Source: Emergomyces orientalis
Lineage: Eukaryota > Ascomycota > Eurotiomycetes > Onygenales > Ajellomycetaceae
Assembly (NCBI GenBank): GCA_002110485.1
Contig: MOWL01000048.1
Coordinates: 682,001 to 746,000, forward strand
Length of the DNA stretch: 64,000 bases
Direction of reading: 5' to 3'
Below the pieces are notes generated by a model. It saw only the letters and a program-made list of their open reading frames with translations, did no database searches and had not been told where the DNA came from. Both the position numbers and the translations under genes were made by a program. Shown here piece by piece: positions 1 through 11,855 of this stretch (the first letter of the stretch is position 1; the number at the start of each line of letters is the position of its first letter).

Positions 1-93
1 TCAATGGTATAAAAAACCAGTGGAAGCCACTGGTCTAAGAATTGATCAATTTTTTTCCACACAGCCTATGGGGACTCCGGTTGGGCATTCCAG

Positions 94-1589
94 ATGGCAT
101 CAGGGAGGGATTCTGAAGAGGATAAAGGCCCGCTTATTCTTGCGGTCATTTGGGTTGTAACTTGTCTTGCACTTGTCGTGGTTGCTACGAGGCTCTACGT
201 CAGAGCCAAAATCGTACGAAAGATTGGACTGGACGACTGGCTCATTCTGATATCCATGGTATATTAATATCTCTCTACCTTCCCTCATCCCTATATAAAT
301 TTTGTCACATAAGTTTTCATTATTTTTCATTTTTCATTTTTATTTTTCATTTTTTCTTTTGTTGCCAATTTTCTTCTCAGATCGTACTAACCACATTTTC
401 ATTCAAATCAAGGCTTTGAGTATTGTCTGTGTCGTACTGGTTACAGTTAGCGTAGGTTATGGATTTGGAAAGCACGAAGACACACTGACGCCTGAGCAAA
501 TCCGCGGTTCGAGGCTCAATGCCCAGATCGCTTCACTCTTTGGAATACTTGCAATCTTAGTTCCAAAGCTTGCGGTGGCTGCGATGCTCAACAGAATCTT
601 TGTCCCAACTCGCTTCCACCGTAATATGGTCTGGCTTCTGAGCGGATTTGCCACGTTGGTCGGCTGCATATGCTTTCCCGTCCTCATGACTATTTGCCGG
701 CCTCACCGGGCGACCTGGGATAAGCGTATCAAGAATGCCAAGTGTAGAGACCCCTCGTCATCCACTGACTATTTAATTTTCACTGGAGGTCTGTCATATC
801 TCCCCAACAACCCAAGCAGGGACCAGCAGCATGAAAATGACACGCACGTTTACTAATATGTCACTTCATACATAGCGGTATCTGCGTTTGTGGATTTGTA
901 CTTCGCAGTGTATGCGGTTGTTGTGTGTTGGAAGCTCAAGGTGTTAGTCTTGAAGAAAATTGCCGTTTGCGCTGCACTGGGACTCGGTTCAATGTGTGTT
1001 TTGCCTATACCCCCTTTGTTCAGTTCGAGGCCACTTTTCCTCACAAGCCGTTGCCTTTACAGTGCTTGTGCCGTGGCTATTGTCAAATGCGTGCAGCTGC
1101 CAACTTTGAAACAGAGAGTCGACACTACGTGTAAGTCTGTTAACCGACCGTACTACCCCGGGATTAACTTGGAGGGGCTAATATCAGATGTCCTGCAGAT
1201 AGAAGCAGTGAGTTGATAATTTGGACCACGTAAACATTCCTTTTTTGCCCCCTCTTTTTCTTGTCTTGCACACCGTCCTCGAGACTGACGATTGGGGCGA
1301 CAATTCTAGACTCGAGGCGGACACTGTTATTATGGCCTCCTGTATTCCGACGCTGAAACCTATTTTCCATTTATTTCAAAAAAAGAAAACCAGCCCGCTA
1401 GTGTCTGCGAGCTATTTTTTTCCCCCTGACCCTCCCGATCGCAGAAGCCATAGGAGTAGTTTCTCGGGTGAAAGCCAACAGTTGAAGGAACTGACGCCTT
1501 CTCACATCAGTGGAACCAACGCCCGAGGCGAAGACAGGCCGCTGCCATTACCGTCCGAATCTGGGGATGAGCGCTCTCTGATCCGTTGA
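94..1589 (+). CDS. PTH11-like rhodopsin-domain membrane protein
   Basis: Probable fungal seven-helix receptor-like protein of the PTH11/rhodopsin-domain family, expected in the plasma membrane. I infer six exons: 94-258, 413-788, 876-993, 1063-1128, 1209-1229 and 1310-1589, which keep one frame and give 341 residues. Family hallmarks are GLDDWLILISM at the end of helix 2, VGYGFGKH in the following loop, CRPHRATWD before the fourth or fifth helix, and the closing ADTVIMASCIPTLKP. Intron 1 has a clear tactaac branch point 20 nt before its AG. Exon 5 is only 21 nt. The first in-frame ATG at 94 fits the usual short extracellular N-terminus before helix 1. The C-tail is Ser/Pro/Arg-rich and probably cytoplasmic. 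The ligand is unknown. Family assignment is strong; the exact ends of exons 4-6 are less sure. Confidence 0.82.
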
Positions 1590-2285
1590 GAAAGTGATAT
1601 TGACGGGGAAGTTGAACTACAATAGCTCAGCTCCGGCCGCACTAATACAAACTGCGTCGCTTCCTCTGTCGTCTAAAGGTCGGGAGAGAGGTCGGAATGT
1701 TGGATATTTCTCAAGAAAGGTCACTGCAACTCCAGGGCACAAGTCGAGTCCTAAATACCCTACCCACCTAGTTGTCTATCACATCTCATGCGTCCTTGCC
1801 ACTCCGAAGGGAACGCATACCACCATTTTAGCTTCAGAATATAGAGGGTTAGGCTAGAGTAAAAGAGTTAGAAGCTTGAGAAATATGAAGCGAAAAACTC
1901 ACCAGTTATGTACTGTACAGGTACAAGTACTTCATATCTTGATATAGGTACCTAGGTATCATATATGGTTCTTTTAAGAGGTGAAGAACCAAGTGGCAAA
2001 CCAGATATTAGAGATATTGGTTGACTTTTTGTTCCCCGTTTCCGTACAGCCGTTTAACCCACTTCCGGATCCCCGATCCCGGATCACGAGAACCGGCAGC
2101 TCTCAGTTATTATAAAGCGGAGGTGATCTCCCCCTCTTCCCACATCTCGCCTCATCCCCAATACAATAAACAAGTTTATCGGTCCATCCGCTGTTTCTCC
2201 TCATCTCGATCAATCCACGAATTCCTTCGAGTCACGAAATCGAAAGAAAGAAAGAAAAAACAAAAAACAAAGAAAAGAACAAAAA
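1590..2285. other. intergenic, promoter of the small secreted protein
   Basis: No convincing gene. The stretch 1905-1960 is rich in GTAC and TAGGTACCTAGGT-type palindromic words. A TATA-like tataaag begins at 2111. It is followed by CT-rich sequence and then a purine-rich AAAG leader just before the ATG at 2286, as expected of a fungal promoter and 5' UTR. Confidence 0.5.
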
Positions 2286-2564
2286 ATGAAGTTCCCCCTT
2301 GTCTTGAGCGCAGTGTTTATGCTCGCATCCACCACACTTGGGCAAATTGTGCCTCCTCAGTACCCAATTTCGTGGGCCTTCTGTTCCTGGGATACCTCTT
2401 GTCAAACGAATGAGGAGTGTAGCAGGCAACAGGGTTGCCGGGACAAAGCTAAGGGGGAGCCAGGCTTGGCACGCTGTGGGTTCTGGTTTTTCCCACATAC
2501 TTGTTGGACATGGATTCCAAATGATGATGATATGGGCAAAAAGAAGAAGAGAGAGATTTCGTGA
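2286..2564 (+). CDS. small secreted cysteine-rich protein
   Basis: Intronless 92-residue protein of unknown function. Residues 1-19 (MKFPLVLSAVFMLASTTLG) form a typical signal peptide with probable cleavage before Gln20. The mature part has six cysteines, enough for three disulfides, within about 50 residues. It is also unusually rich in Trp and Phe (SWAFCSW, GFWFF, CWTW). The tail is acidic and then very basic (NDDDMGKKKKRE). A TATA element at 2111 and a purine-rich leader support expression from this ATG. I recognise no family. Size, secretion and cysteine content resemble effector-like or antimicrobial proteins, which is inference only. Confidence 0.7.
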   Translation: MKFPLVLSAVFMLASTTLGQIVPPQYPISWAFCSWDTSCQTNEECSRQQGCRDKAKGEPGLARCGFWFFPHTCWTWIPNDDDMGKKKKREIS

Positions 2565-3258
2565 CGTGGACGGCGCCGAGACGGAAGTTCTGTGGTGAAA
2601 TCATGCACACTTATTGCGTGGGTTACATTCAAGAGCTGTATTCATGTATGTTAGTGAGCTTAACATGAAGCACCAATGTATCTGTCTATTTTAAGACCCT
2701 CTTTTCTTGTCAAAGATATAAATAAGTCTACTATATAAGAAGATTTACACACATATTTCAGTAACTTAGTTTAATGTAATAAAAATGAGATTCCCTAACC
2801 AGATCTTTGTAGTTTTGGAAAAGGAAAATCTGTTCGTCGAGCCACGTCACCAAAACTATAACGAATAACAACCTTAACAAATTAGAGGTCTTTCTCGGTG
2901 CGTTTTGAATATAATTCGACTGCATCATTCAATGACATTTGTACTTCATAATTTATATAATACACCTTGAACTATTAATATGTACTTCTCTCTCACCCCA
3001 TATCATATGTAGTTAATGAAAGGTTGAGGTGTTTTGCGGGAGCGCTGGGGACAAATTATTCCACATACACTCGCTGCCACTATCTTCGTTGATAAATAAC
3101 TTCCCCATCGCAGGTGAAAGGTAAACTAGCAGATATCTGTGTGCTCCTCCTGTTTCCACACCAAACCAGCCTAACCTTGAACCATGGCATTAGATGGAGT
3201 TGGCAGCGCCTAGGTATGCTTTGAAATGGTATGTACATGACATAGCTACTAAGCCATC
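2565..3258. other. intergenic, no gene seen
   Basis: AT-rich 3' flank of the secreted protein (ATATAAATAAG near 2717, AATAAAAATG near 2780) followed by the upstream region of the TFIIIC subunit gene. I see no further coding sequence or repeat. Confidence 0.5.
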
Positions 3259-5898
3259 ATGCTCGATCCTGTCGAACTCAAGCTATTCCCATCTTGCTTC
3301 GACTGTATTTCCTGGTCCCCGGATGGCGACCTTGCGGTTGCACTCGGAGAATATGTCCATGTCTTGGTTAGTAAACCACGCCCTTTATCCGCCATAAAGG
3401 AAACTCTTGAATATGAATAATATCTATCGTTATTGAGCTTCTAAATACTGGTTATGTCATTGGTTCGATGACGAAAATATCTTGCTGATAACCCAACATA
3501 GATCCCGCAAATTAAGATACCGACATCATCCCCATCCACTTCAAACACTCAGTGGACGACCACCAAATTTCGCGCAAATGTCTTTACTAACAAGGAATGG
3601 CCTATGATATTCCCCCAACCGGGTGAAACTTTCTCTCTCGGCGAAGAGCAGTCTACCAGCCATGTTGTGGCCTTGGCTTGGTCACCACAGCGCCTGGCGA
3701 AGTACAGCCGACATGTCCTTGCGGTACTAACAAGCAGCTTGGTCCTGTCCTTTTGGGAGCTGGCCGACGGCCAGTCAAAATGGGTTAGAACTGTAGTTGT
3801 CAATAATACTCTCAGAGAAGCCTTTGGACCATCGTTAGAGGGAAAGAGCTCAATGCTACAGCGTAAACAGCATGTGAGGTCCTTTTGCTGGAGCCCAGCG
3901 TGTGGTTATGATCATAATAAAGATGTTATTTATGAACGTCCTGCGTGTCGAGGTATGCCTCTATTGGCTGTGGCGAATGATGCGAACGACATAACTTTGA
4001 TCAGAGTCAGAAATGACCGCAGGGCATCGGATACAACCACCCGACGGACTTTGTGGGTGGAGGTTATTTCCCATCATGAAATGCCTCCGCCGACTGTGGC
4101 ATATCCTCATATACAGCCTGATTCGCTATTAGGTCAATCAATGAGATCTATTCGCGTCGTCTCTCACATTACATGGGGCCGCTGGCACCAGGGTTTGGAC
4201 GATCAGGGCAACCCCAAACATATTTCTCCTCTTGCGATTATACACGCTACTAGGGTTAGGGTTTTTCTACTACATGTACTGTCGGAGGAGCCGAGAAAAG
4301 AGGAGGAAGGCAATACTACTGAAGCCAAATTGAATATACGCTTCAGCGAAGCTAGCCCCGTCTCTCAAGAAGCACAATTTCAACACATGAACTTTCATGG
4401 CCCTTTACGTTGGATTGACATTGAGGTAAGTAGGCATACTTTTCTCTCTTGTACCCAGAGTTTTGGTTTGCTAACTGTTGAAGGGCCCTGGAAATATACC
4501 ATCATCCTTTTTGGCTGTTGGATATCTCGGGGGATATGTTGTAATTACGTTCCACGATTTGTTCGTCCGAAAGACAGATAAGAGACAGCAGCGGCTTTCG
4601 ACTATCTCGTTCTACCATGCACTACGTCCAGATGCAGCAGAGGATAACGGCTCACTAGAATGGGAGCCCATTACCGGTGAGTATCTTGCCACACAACAAC
4701 CATTACCGATGTGCATTCGTTGATGATTCCACGGGCAGCTATGACGTCTACAGCGGACACCCACACCCAAACTCCCGTCCTACACGTCGCCCATCTCTCA
4801 TCGTCCCTCCGTTCCCTACCGCTCCCAGCGACGCAAATCCAAGACATCGTCGTGAGCAATCATGGCCACTCAGAGAACGCTCAGAGCGCAGATCTCCATA
4901 GACAGATTGAAGGCTTCCGCAGCCGATTCGACCTCGACCACGACCTGGGTGGAATGTCCATCTCCAAAATATGGGGCATTGCTAGCCACCGAGGCTGGGT
5001 TGCGGCATGCTTCACGGTCCACCCCAGCGACATGGTTGAATACATCACCACGGCTCGTGAACGCTCGAGAATTGTCTTTACACCACCACATGGGGAAGAG
5101 AGTCCGGGACGGGATGAGGGCGAGCCCGTCTCGGTTGAGCTGCCATGGAACGTTCCTTCGCAACTAACGCCCAAACGCATGAAAGCTGCCCGTGCAAATG
5201 TCCTGTCTTTTATTTTGAATGAGAGCCATAGGGATGTATCGACCGATCCCTGGGTGAGAAAGCTCCAATATGCCGCTATCTGCTGTGTCATTACGGATCA
5301 AGGCCCTGCAGATGAACCGCGTCTGCTGGAAGCCGCGAAGTCAGCGGCGCAGTGGCTATCTAGTACATTTAACCTTGTCCTATCGGAGGAGATATCTTAC
5401 CTAGATGAAAAACTCCACTCGCAAATCCAACATTCTACAGAATCCACAGTTAGCCCAGAAACCAGCAAACTGATCCTCGCTAAAACCCGTGGAGCCGGCT
5501 ATGATGTATTTGAATTTTGCGATATATGCGGCAGCGGTATTGACTGGTACTCTGCAGAGGAGTCGCAATGCGCGGAGGGGCATATATTTGGTTCGTCCCG
5601 TTTTTTATTCATCCCGCAATTATCTCAATAGCCGCTAACGACAGGTCCCATTTGTAAAAATATAGCTCGATGCGGTTTGACTTTCCTTTCGATTCAGGAC
5701 CCGTCGATTTCCAAGCGCTGTTCAGTATGTGGTGGTGAAGTCTTGGATGCGGAGCTCATAGAACGTCCTAGTCTGATCGAGCCGGAGATGGAGGCTACGG
5801 GTGAGGCTCAATGTCTGCGTCAACAAAGGGGATTGCTTGATATCCTCTGTGAGACTTTTGACACATGTATGTATTGTGGTGGGAAGTTTAGGGAATAA
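3259..5898 (+). CDS. TFIIIC subunit with N-terminal WD40 propeller and C-terminal zinc finger
   Basis: Likely RNA polymerase III factor TFIIIC subunit of the human 90-kDa (GTF3C4) and yeast Tau60 type; it acts in the nucleus on tRNA and 5S promoters. Inferred exons are 3259-3366, 3502-4425, 4484-4676, 4739-5590 and 5666-5898, giving 769 residues in one continuous frame. The N-terminus (LFPSCFDCISWSPDGDLAVAL, then SHVVALAWSPQ and VRSFCWSPA) is the diagnostic irregular propeller with repeated W-S-P blades. The C-terminus carries a paired-cysteine zinc finger: FCDICGSGIDW, CAEGHIFARCGLTF, RCSVCGG and CMYCGGKF. The last intron is placed at 5591-5665 because it restores the CAEGHIFARCGL motif. A telomere-like tagggttagggt near 4253 lies inside the coding sequence and is probably chance. 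Confidence 0.83.
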
Positions 5899-6587
5899 AT
5901 TGCTGTGGTATAGTGGGACATGATAATGAGAACGGGATCCGATGGGCAGGAACGTTGTTGTGGTGACAGGTGATGGGTTATATCGCAGATGCTTTCGTTT
6001 GGCGAGAAAAATAAATTCTATTTTCGCTGCGTTAAGTTTTACCGTGTACCTGTTATTTCTATACATAAACAAACTGAAAGGCAGTATCTATTGCCTGTTG
6101 GTAACAGTCGTAGAAATCTCCCCAAGCACTGGCGTGCGCAAAACATCTGAGACATGAATGTTTAGCCATGAACAAACTTGACACGACGTGCTCTATGTGC
6201 TCTATTGACGACAAAACAAAAAGGAACTTGAAACAACCGACGGGAAACGCATCCAAAGGGAACCAAACATGAAAAAGAAGAGAGAAAGGCGTCGGAATTG
6301 TACATGTACAGGGCTGGAACAGTGAAAGGATAAGTAGCAGGAAGGAAGGGAAAAGGATGTCTAGAATAACTCCGTTTTTCAGGGAAAAATGGTCCCAAGA
6401 CATGGAAACGAGAAAAAGGGGAAATATATTTGCTAGACAAATGGTGCCCATGTATATATGTGCAATAAATGTATGTTCGCAGGTTTACTATGCGTGGGTA
6501 TCATAGCTCCACCTCTTCCCGTGAAGAAGAGGGGGCGAAAACTCTGTGCTGATTCAACGAAGGGTGTTTGTACCTCTGTCGCAATAA
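5899..6587. other. intergenic between convergent genes
   Basis: 3' flanks of the TFIIIC subunit gene (plus) and the carnitine carrier (minus), with AT-rich termination or polyadenylation-type sequence such as AAAATAAATTC near 6009. No additional gene or repeat recognised. Confidence 0.5.
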
Positions 6588-7879
6588 TCAGAAGAACTTA
6601 TTCATAGCTTTGTGGGCTAATTCAACTCCAAGGCTGTTTTGATGAATGAATTGTCAGCAATCTGAAAATGGGCTCATCTTGGAAGAAAAGTTGACAGATA
6701 ACGTGAAACCTACAAAGTAGCAGCGTTGGCGGGCACCGCTCTTGCCAAGGCAGGGCCGAATCCGGGGAAGAAGGCCTTGAACCCACCGCTAGCATATACG
6801 CCGCGGATGGTGCCTCCAATGGTAGGTCGTCCCTCCGCACTCTGTAGTCGGGACTTGATGGTATCGATTGGGAAGACTGGAATCCACATGGCAATTCCAG
6901 CTGCGCCACCTGCAGCGACCACAGCGGGCAAGGACAATTCACCAGTAACATTTCCGTCCGCATCTTTTGGTGTGAGGCTCCGCTTTATATATTCGTACGC
7001 AGCGAAATATGCAGCAGAACCAGGGCCATCACGGGCCAAAGTCATCGCGCTTCCGCGGAATACGCTACGGATGCCACCCTCCTTATATAACTGACGAACA
7101 ACGTCCACACCACCAGAATACTTGGGTTTTTGGCCGGGAGGAGGGGGATTCTGGCCTTGGATCTGAAGAAGAACCTTGACACGCTCGAAGGGAGCGGTGA
7201 TCAGGGTCATGGGGATGGCAGAGAAGAAACCGGCAGCAGATATTTGGCCGATGGAGTATTGGGGAGTTCCATTATGTACAGGAACCGTAGAGAAGCTGCG
7301 AACGAGTGTTTTCCCAAGATCATAACCCTATGTGGAGAATGGTAGGGTTAGGGTTAGAGGGAGTGGGAGACAAAGATATGACCGGATGCGAACGTACCCA
7401 GAAGCTGACGGCAACTGGAATGAGCTAACAATTAGCCAATTGAAATTGGTTTGAAGGTGGGAGGAATAGGAGAAGCAAGCATACACATAGGAGTTACTCC
7501 AACCAATGGAGCAGAAACACCAGCATATAAGCCCTATTGGCAATAGTTAGAATCCGGATTTATAAAAACTCGACTCCTGGGCGAAAATGCATGGTGGGGT
7601 TCAGCCTGTCTTCGGACGTACCCTAGCAAGGCCTTCCCGGGCAATAGTTCTCTTCACGACATCGATGGCACCTGAGTAAACACCCTTTTCAGCGGTTTGT
7701 AGGCGGACCTTGACCAGGTCGAACGGGTGGCCGACAACCACGGCGCAGAGCCCGCCAGCACCACCTGCAACAAAGGATTTGATCTGGGTAACGGTAGCAT
7801 TCGCAGCAGCTGGGGCTTGTTTTGGGGACTCTGACTCCATGGGTACTGCAGGCGAGATAGCAGGCGCAGAGGATGGCAT
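6588..7879 (-). CDS. acuH: mitochondrial carnitine/acylcarnitine carrier
   Basis: Inner-membrane carrier exchanging acylcarnitines for carnitine, needed to bring acetyl and acyl units into mitochondria. Five exons in transcript order: 7622-7879, 7485-7533, 7398-7414, 6714-7327 and 6588-6633, giving 327 residues. All three mitochondrial carrier signatures are present: HPFDLVKVRLQT, APFERVKVLLQI and FPIDTIKSRLQS. SAPLVGVTPMFAVSFWGYDL is typical of the carnitine branch (CRC1/AcuH). Exon 3 is only 17 nt, and the last exon adds the closing LGVELAHKAMNKFF. The start is set at the MPSSAPAISP methionine; the upstream in-frame extension looks like 5' UTR. The intron 7328-7397 contains telomere-like CCCTAACCCTAA, which may double as branch point. 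Confidence 0.92.
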
Positions 7880-9057
7880 TTCGAGTCTATAGGCGAATAT
7901 CGGAGGTGGGTCAAAAGATGGGAAGGCAATCCAGGCGAAGCGCAAATGGCACACAAGCACGATCAGAAAAAGAAAAAGTATGAACTAAAAGAAAATACCT
8001 GCTCAGAATGAATAACGACGGTGTAGGGGAAAAAAAAAAAAAGGCGGGATAGCCTGGAGATTTTTTACCTGTGATACTAGTACGGCTTCCGGCACTGGCG
8101 AACTCGGGGGAGCGCGATGGGGTGGAGATTATGTAATACGGCAACTGCGGGTGGACCTCGGCTCGGAAAATGGAACAATAGAAACGCCGCGGAGCCCTGA
8201 AAGAGAAAGATCTCGCAAACAAAGGAGAGGGGAGATGGAGCAAAGGGAGATGAGAAGTGGAGGTGAAGACGGGGATTCCGCTGGGTAGGTAATATGTTGT
8301 CTCCTCAACTCAAGACGGGGCAGACTCCATTCATATACCCTTCTGCAGTGCGGCCATCATTTGACACCCCTGACACTCCGGGCGAAGGGATGCCATCATA
8401 AACCAACAACAGAGAGATCAGTGGGAAACGTGGAAATTCCTTGCATCTGGTAGTCGGTGCTATTCGTAGAAATAGATAGAATACCCCTAACCTCCCATGG
8501 TGATATGCTACTGCATAAGCTTCTTGGTGCGGTTATTTTAGTTAAGACAGTATCTGAACATGAGACAGGCAGGCCATAATTTGCTCACAGGGTGTGGAAA
8601 TACCAAGTCTCAAGGATATATAGGGTCACTGTCAGGGGACCTGGTTTGTCACCCACCATGACAAGAAGATGAAGTAAATCAGATTTTTTTGGCAGCGATG
8701 AATACTAAAGTTAGGGTTTATCCAGATTTGTATGAGGCACATCTTTATGTTCCGCAATCGTCGGGTTGGCTTACTCCAATGCCAATTCATCAGGCGTGGA
8801 CAGAAATATATGAATCAAGTTATGATAACTCCGTAATGGGTGTTGCCTGGATGCACAGAGGTCTTAGTAAGCCCAGACGCGGCTGAGGTCAACTTCGACT
8901 TCAACTTCAACTTCCCGCGACACCCAACTCTTTATCAACTCTTCTATCCCATTTTTTTTAATCTCGTTTTTATTCCAATAATTCTATTTTATATTTTTAC
9001 TTACGTCTCTCCTTACTATTGTTTCATTCGATTTTATCCTATCATATTCTGGTTGCG
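7880..9057. other. divergent intergenic region
   Basis: Shared upstream region of the carnitine carrier (minus) and an orphan membrane protein (plus). It holds a 12-13 A homopolymer around 8030-8042 and a pyrimidine-rich stretch at 8900-9050 that fits the leader of the plus-strand gene. Short open frames here have no family features. Confidence 0.45.
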
Positions 9058-10245
9058 ATGTCCGTTATTACCCATCATCTAGTCCGTAGAGGACTTGAGG
9101 CAACCTCCCACCACTTATCACCCGCTTCAAACAACGGCGATGAAGACCGTCGTCGACTGTCAGGTTGGGCTATGCTGGTGTTTGGTGTGACCGCTGTCGT
9201 GTTTGGCTTTATTGCGTTTGCTGTGTGTGCTTCCCTTTTCATTTTTCATAGCGATCACGCCCATGCTCTACTAACAGGTAATTATTCGCTTCAAAAATAG
9301 ATCCAATATACCTATGGCACGGTCATCGCAGTGTTGGCTGCAGTGGAAGATCCTCATCCTGATATTTATGAACCCGTTAAAGACCCCGATGGCTCCAATA
9401 AAACCGCCAACGTAGTTGGTTCTGGCCTCGACGTCCCTTTTGAACGGCCAGCGCCCATCACCCGCAGTCTACATTCCACCATCCTCCACCTTGGCGCTCG
9501 TGCTGGCCCTTGGTCGCGCTTCCGTGGACTGGGCATGTACCTGTGCCTGGGCATCTGCCGCTCATTCCTCACTCAACTCTTCACCGTTGGCCATGCCAGC
9601 GCACTCATCAATCCTATATACTCGTTTGGTCTCGTTGCCGTCGATGTAGTTTCCGCGACTCTCGAGCTTACCTGGGTACATATTGTAATATCTGAGCCGT
9701 CCGCCAAGTCCTTTTGGAGACGCGTTCCCGGATACAGCAGCTGGGTGAAGATTGCTCCTGCTGTTGCTCTCCGATCGGTGGCCTCGCAACTCACCTTTAT
9801 CTTGCCTGCCCAGCTGGGATTCGGAACCACACTCCCCCATATGGAAGGGGGGAATCTATTTTCTGACCCAGATTATAATCCTCGTGCCGAAATTGTCAGA
9901 GCCACCGCCGTTCTTCTACTCACCATGTGCCTGACAGTCCTTATTGAGCTTCCAGCAACCGTGACCATGATCCGTGTCGCAGCATCCATTCTCCCCAACG
10001 AAGAGGAGACTATTGTACCATTCGATCGCACTTTTGGTGGAAAGGTTCAACCAGCTATCTTGGGAGGTAGCGGCAAAGTTGGTTTGTTGGATGCCTGGAA
10101 GACCTTCACCTGGCCATCGCGCATCCGTCTCCTCAAAGTTTTAGTTAAAACGTTCGGCATGTTAACTGTGGTTACAGCCACCTGTGCTGCTTTCTTTGTT
10201 GGTGAAGCCATGCTACTTGGGGAGAGGATGTTTGCGAGAGCATAA
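9058..10245 (+). CDS. uncharacterised multi-pass membrane protein
   Basis: Unrecognised fungal integral membrane protein. I join 9058-9222 to 9301-10245 (369 residues). The 78-nt intron contains a tactaac branch point near 9268, and removing it yields a first helix running LVFGVTAVVFGFIAFA into IQYTYGTVIAVLAAVE. Further hydrophobic segments are visible around ALINPIYSFGLVAVDVVSATLEL, APAVALRSVASQLTFILPAQ, TAVLLLTMCLTVLIELPATVTMI and FGMLTVVTATCAAFFVGEAML, so about five to six helices. A conserved-looking loop reads VPFDRTFGGKVQP. In-frame ATGs exist at 9019 and 9058; I prefer 9058 because the longer N-terminus is an unusual hydrophobic stretch. The donor GTGTGTG is weak, so the first intron needs confirmation. 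Function unknown. Confidence 0.68.
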
Positions 10246-11138
10246 GTTTATTATTTATGATCGTTTGAAATAATTTTACAACCATTGGCGACGGTTCACT
10301 GTGGGTGACTGGATGTTGTGGCAACACTGGAGCCCAAAGTCACCACATCTGCCGGATTGCATTGCTCCGCACATCCGTCTCCCCCAGGGCCCACAACTTT
10401 AAGATCTTAACCTGTTTCTGCCCTCTCTCAGTTCCCTCATTCCTTGATATGTATTGCTTTTCCTTTGCTTGCTTCTCCATCTCGCTGTTAGTTAATTCGG
10501 TTTTGACGCAATCTGTATTGCTATATTCTACATTGTGAATAAACTTATTACCTGGCTTGGATTTAATGATATTTCCCGTGACACCTCCTATGGCAAGTTC
10601 CGTGTATAAATGTAGTTCCTGAGCCTTACCTCACCCACGCTTGAGTGACTGCATCGCCTGATAAGCAAAATCGCCAGATTAGGTAATGCTGGCTCATCGG
10701 GGTTCTCAAGGGCATGTGACCTGGACAGCCATGACCAAAGACAGATTCAAATTTCATCAACCTCAGTTTATTGCTAGTTAAAAGCCTTGAAGTATTATTT
10801 GGCTTTTTCTTTTTTTTTAAATTTATTTTAGAAAGAATTTGCTTGTATAAGACCTCATCTGTTCACCACACTTTTCTATCGCCAGCACTCGCTGCGTCGT
10901 GTGGTGGACGAAGAGATATTCAAAACCCGCCCGACATTCTCCCCCGCATTGCAGCGCCACCACATTGCCCTCGCCGTCCCCCTCACCTTCGGCCTCGCTC
11001 ACTCCTTTATACATAGTGGAAAACCAAAAGCAGGGAGAGACATTTTGTAGACGACAGGAGGATCTTAGGGGTAACCAATATTCCCCCCGCGTCTCCGATT
11101 TCTTGAGCCCACCACCCGCCACCCACTAGTATTACATC
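10246..11138. other. intergenic, ubc7 promoter
   Basis: 3' flank of the orphan membrane protein and promoter of the ubiquitin-conjugating enzyme gene. It includes a T-rich run near 10807-10818 and a CT-rich leader at 10960-11010. I see no gene. Confidence 0.45.
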
Positions 11139-11855
11139 ATGGCCACTTCCGCAGCAGCGGGGTTGCTCAGCCGCCAATTGAAACAAATGCAAACCGACAA
11201 GGACATTCCGGGAATTAGCTGCGGGCTGGCAAACGATAACATATTCGAATGGGAGGTCATGCTCATGATCTCAGATGAGTGCAAGTTTTATGGAGGTGTG
11301 TTGGCGATAACTTTTTCAGGTGTTGGAGCGAAAGCACCCCTTGGTCAAGCCCGTTTCCTGAGGATGAAATTCGATTTTAAAGACTCGCCTGCTAATAAAC
11401 TATATCTGTTTACGTTAGGCGGTTTTTTCTGTGCTAGACTATCCTTCCCCCCAGAATATCCTCATATGCCGCCTACGATGAAATTCGAGACCCCAATATT
11501 CCACCCAAATAGTACGAACAATTAGACAAGATCCTTCCCCTTCCCCCCTCCTCCAAGAGCTTTGTAATTTAAGTGAACTCTGACAGAGACCCATTTAGTT
11601 TATCCTAACGGTGAAGTTTGCATATCCATTCTCCATCCCCCAGAAGACGACAAATACGGCTACGAATCTGCTGCTGAGCGCTGGTCGCCAGTGCAGACCC
11701 CTGAAACCATCCTACTAAGCGTCATCAGCATGCTCTCTAGCCCCAATGATGAAAGCCCTGCAAATGTGGAAGCTGCAAGGCTCTGGCGTGAGGACCCGAA
11801 GGAATTCAAGAAGAGAGTAAGGAAATGCGTGAGAGAGAGCCTAGGAGAGGAATAA
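11139..11855 (+). CDS. ubc7: ubiquitin-conjugating enzyme E2 of the Ubc7/UBE2G2 type
   Basis: E2 enzyme carrying ubiquitin as a thioester for ER-associated degradation ligases. Exons 11139-11295, 11419-11511 and 11599-11855 give 168 residues, the usual size. The HPN motif is IFHPN, restored across the second intron as HPNIYPNGEVCISIL with the catalytic cysteine. The acidic, charged insertion after it (PPEDDKYGYESAAERW) is the Ubc7/Cdc34 class signature. WSPVQTPETILLSVISML and the C-terminal ANVEAARLWREDPKEF are also typical. The start MATSAAAGLLSRQLKQM fits the family. Expected to be cytosolic and recruited to the ER membrane by a Cue1-like partner, which is not in this window. Confidence 0.95.

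Noticed and set aside
4251..4270. Telomere-like TAGGGTTAGGGT as sign of a telomere scar
   Set aside because: Too short (under two repeats) and inside continuous TFIIIC coding sequence that makes sense in frame.
8689..8886. 65-codon plus-strand ORF upstream of the orphan membrane protein
   Set aside because: Out of frame with the gene, no features, and located in the promoter/leader region.
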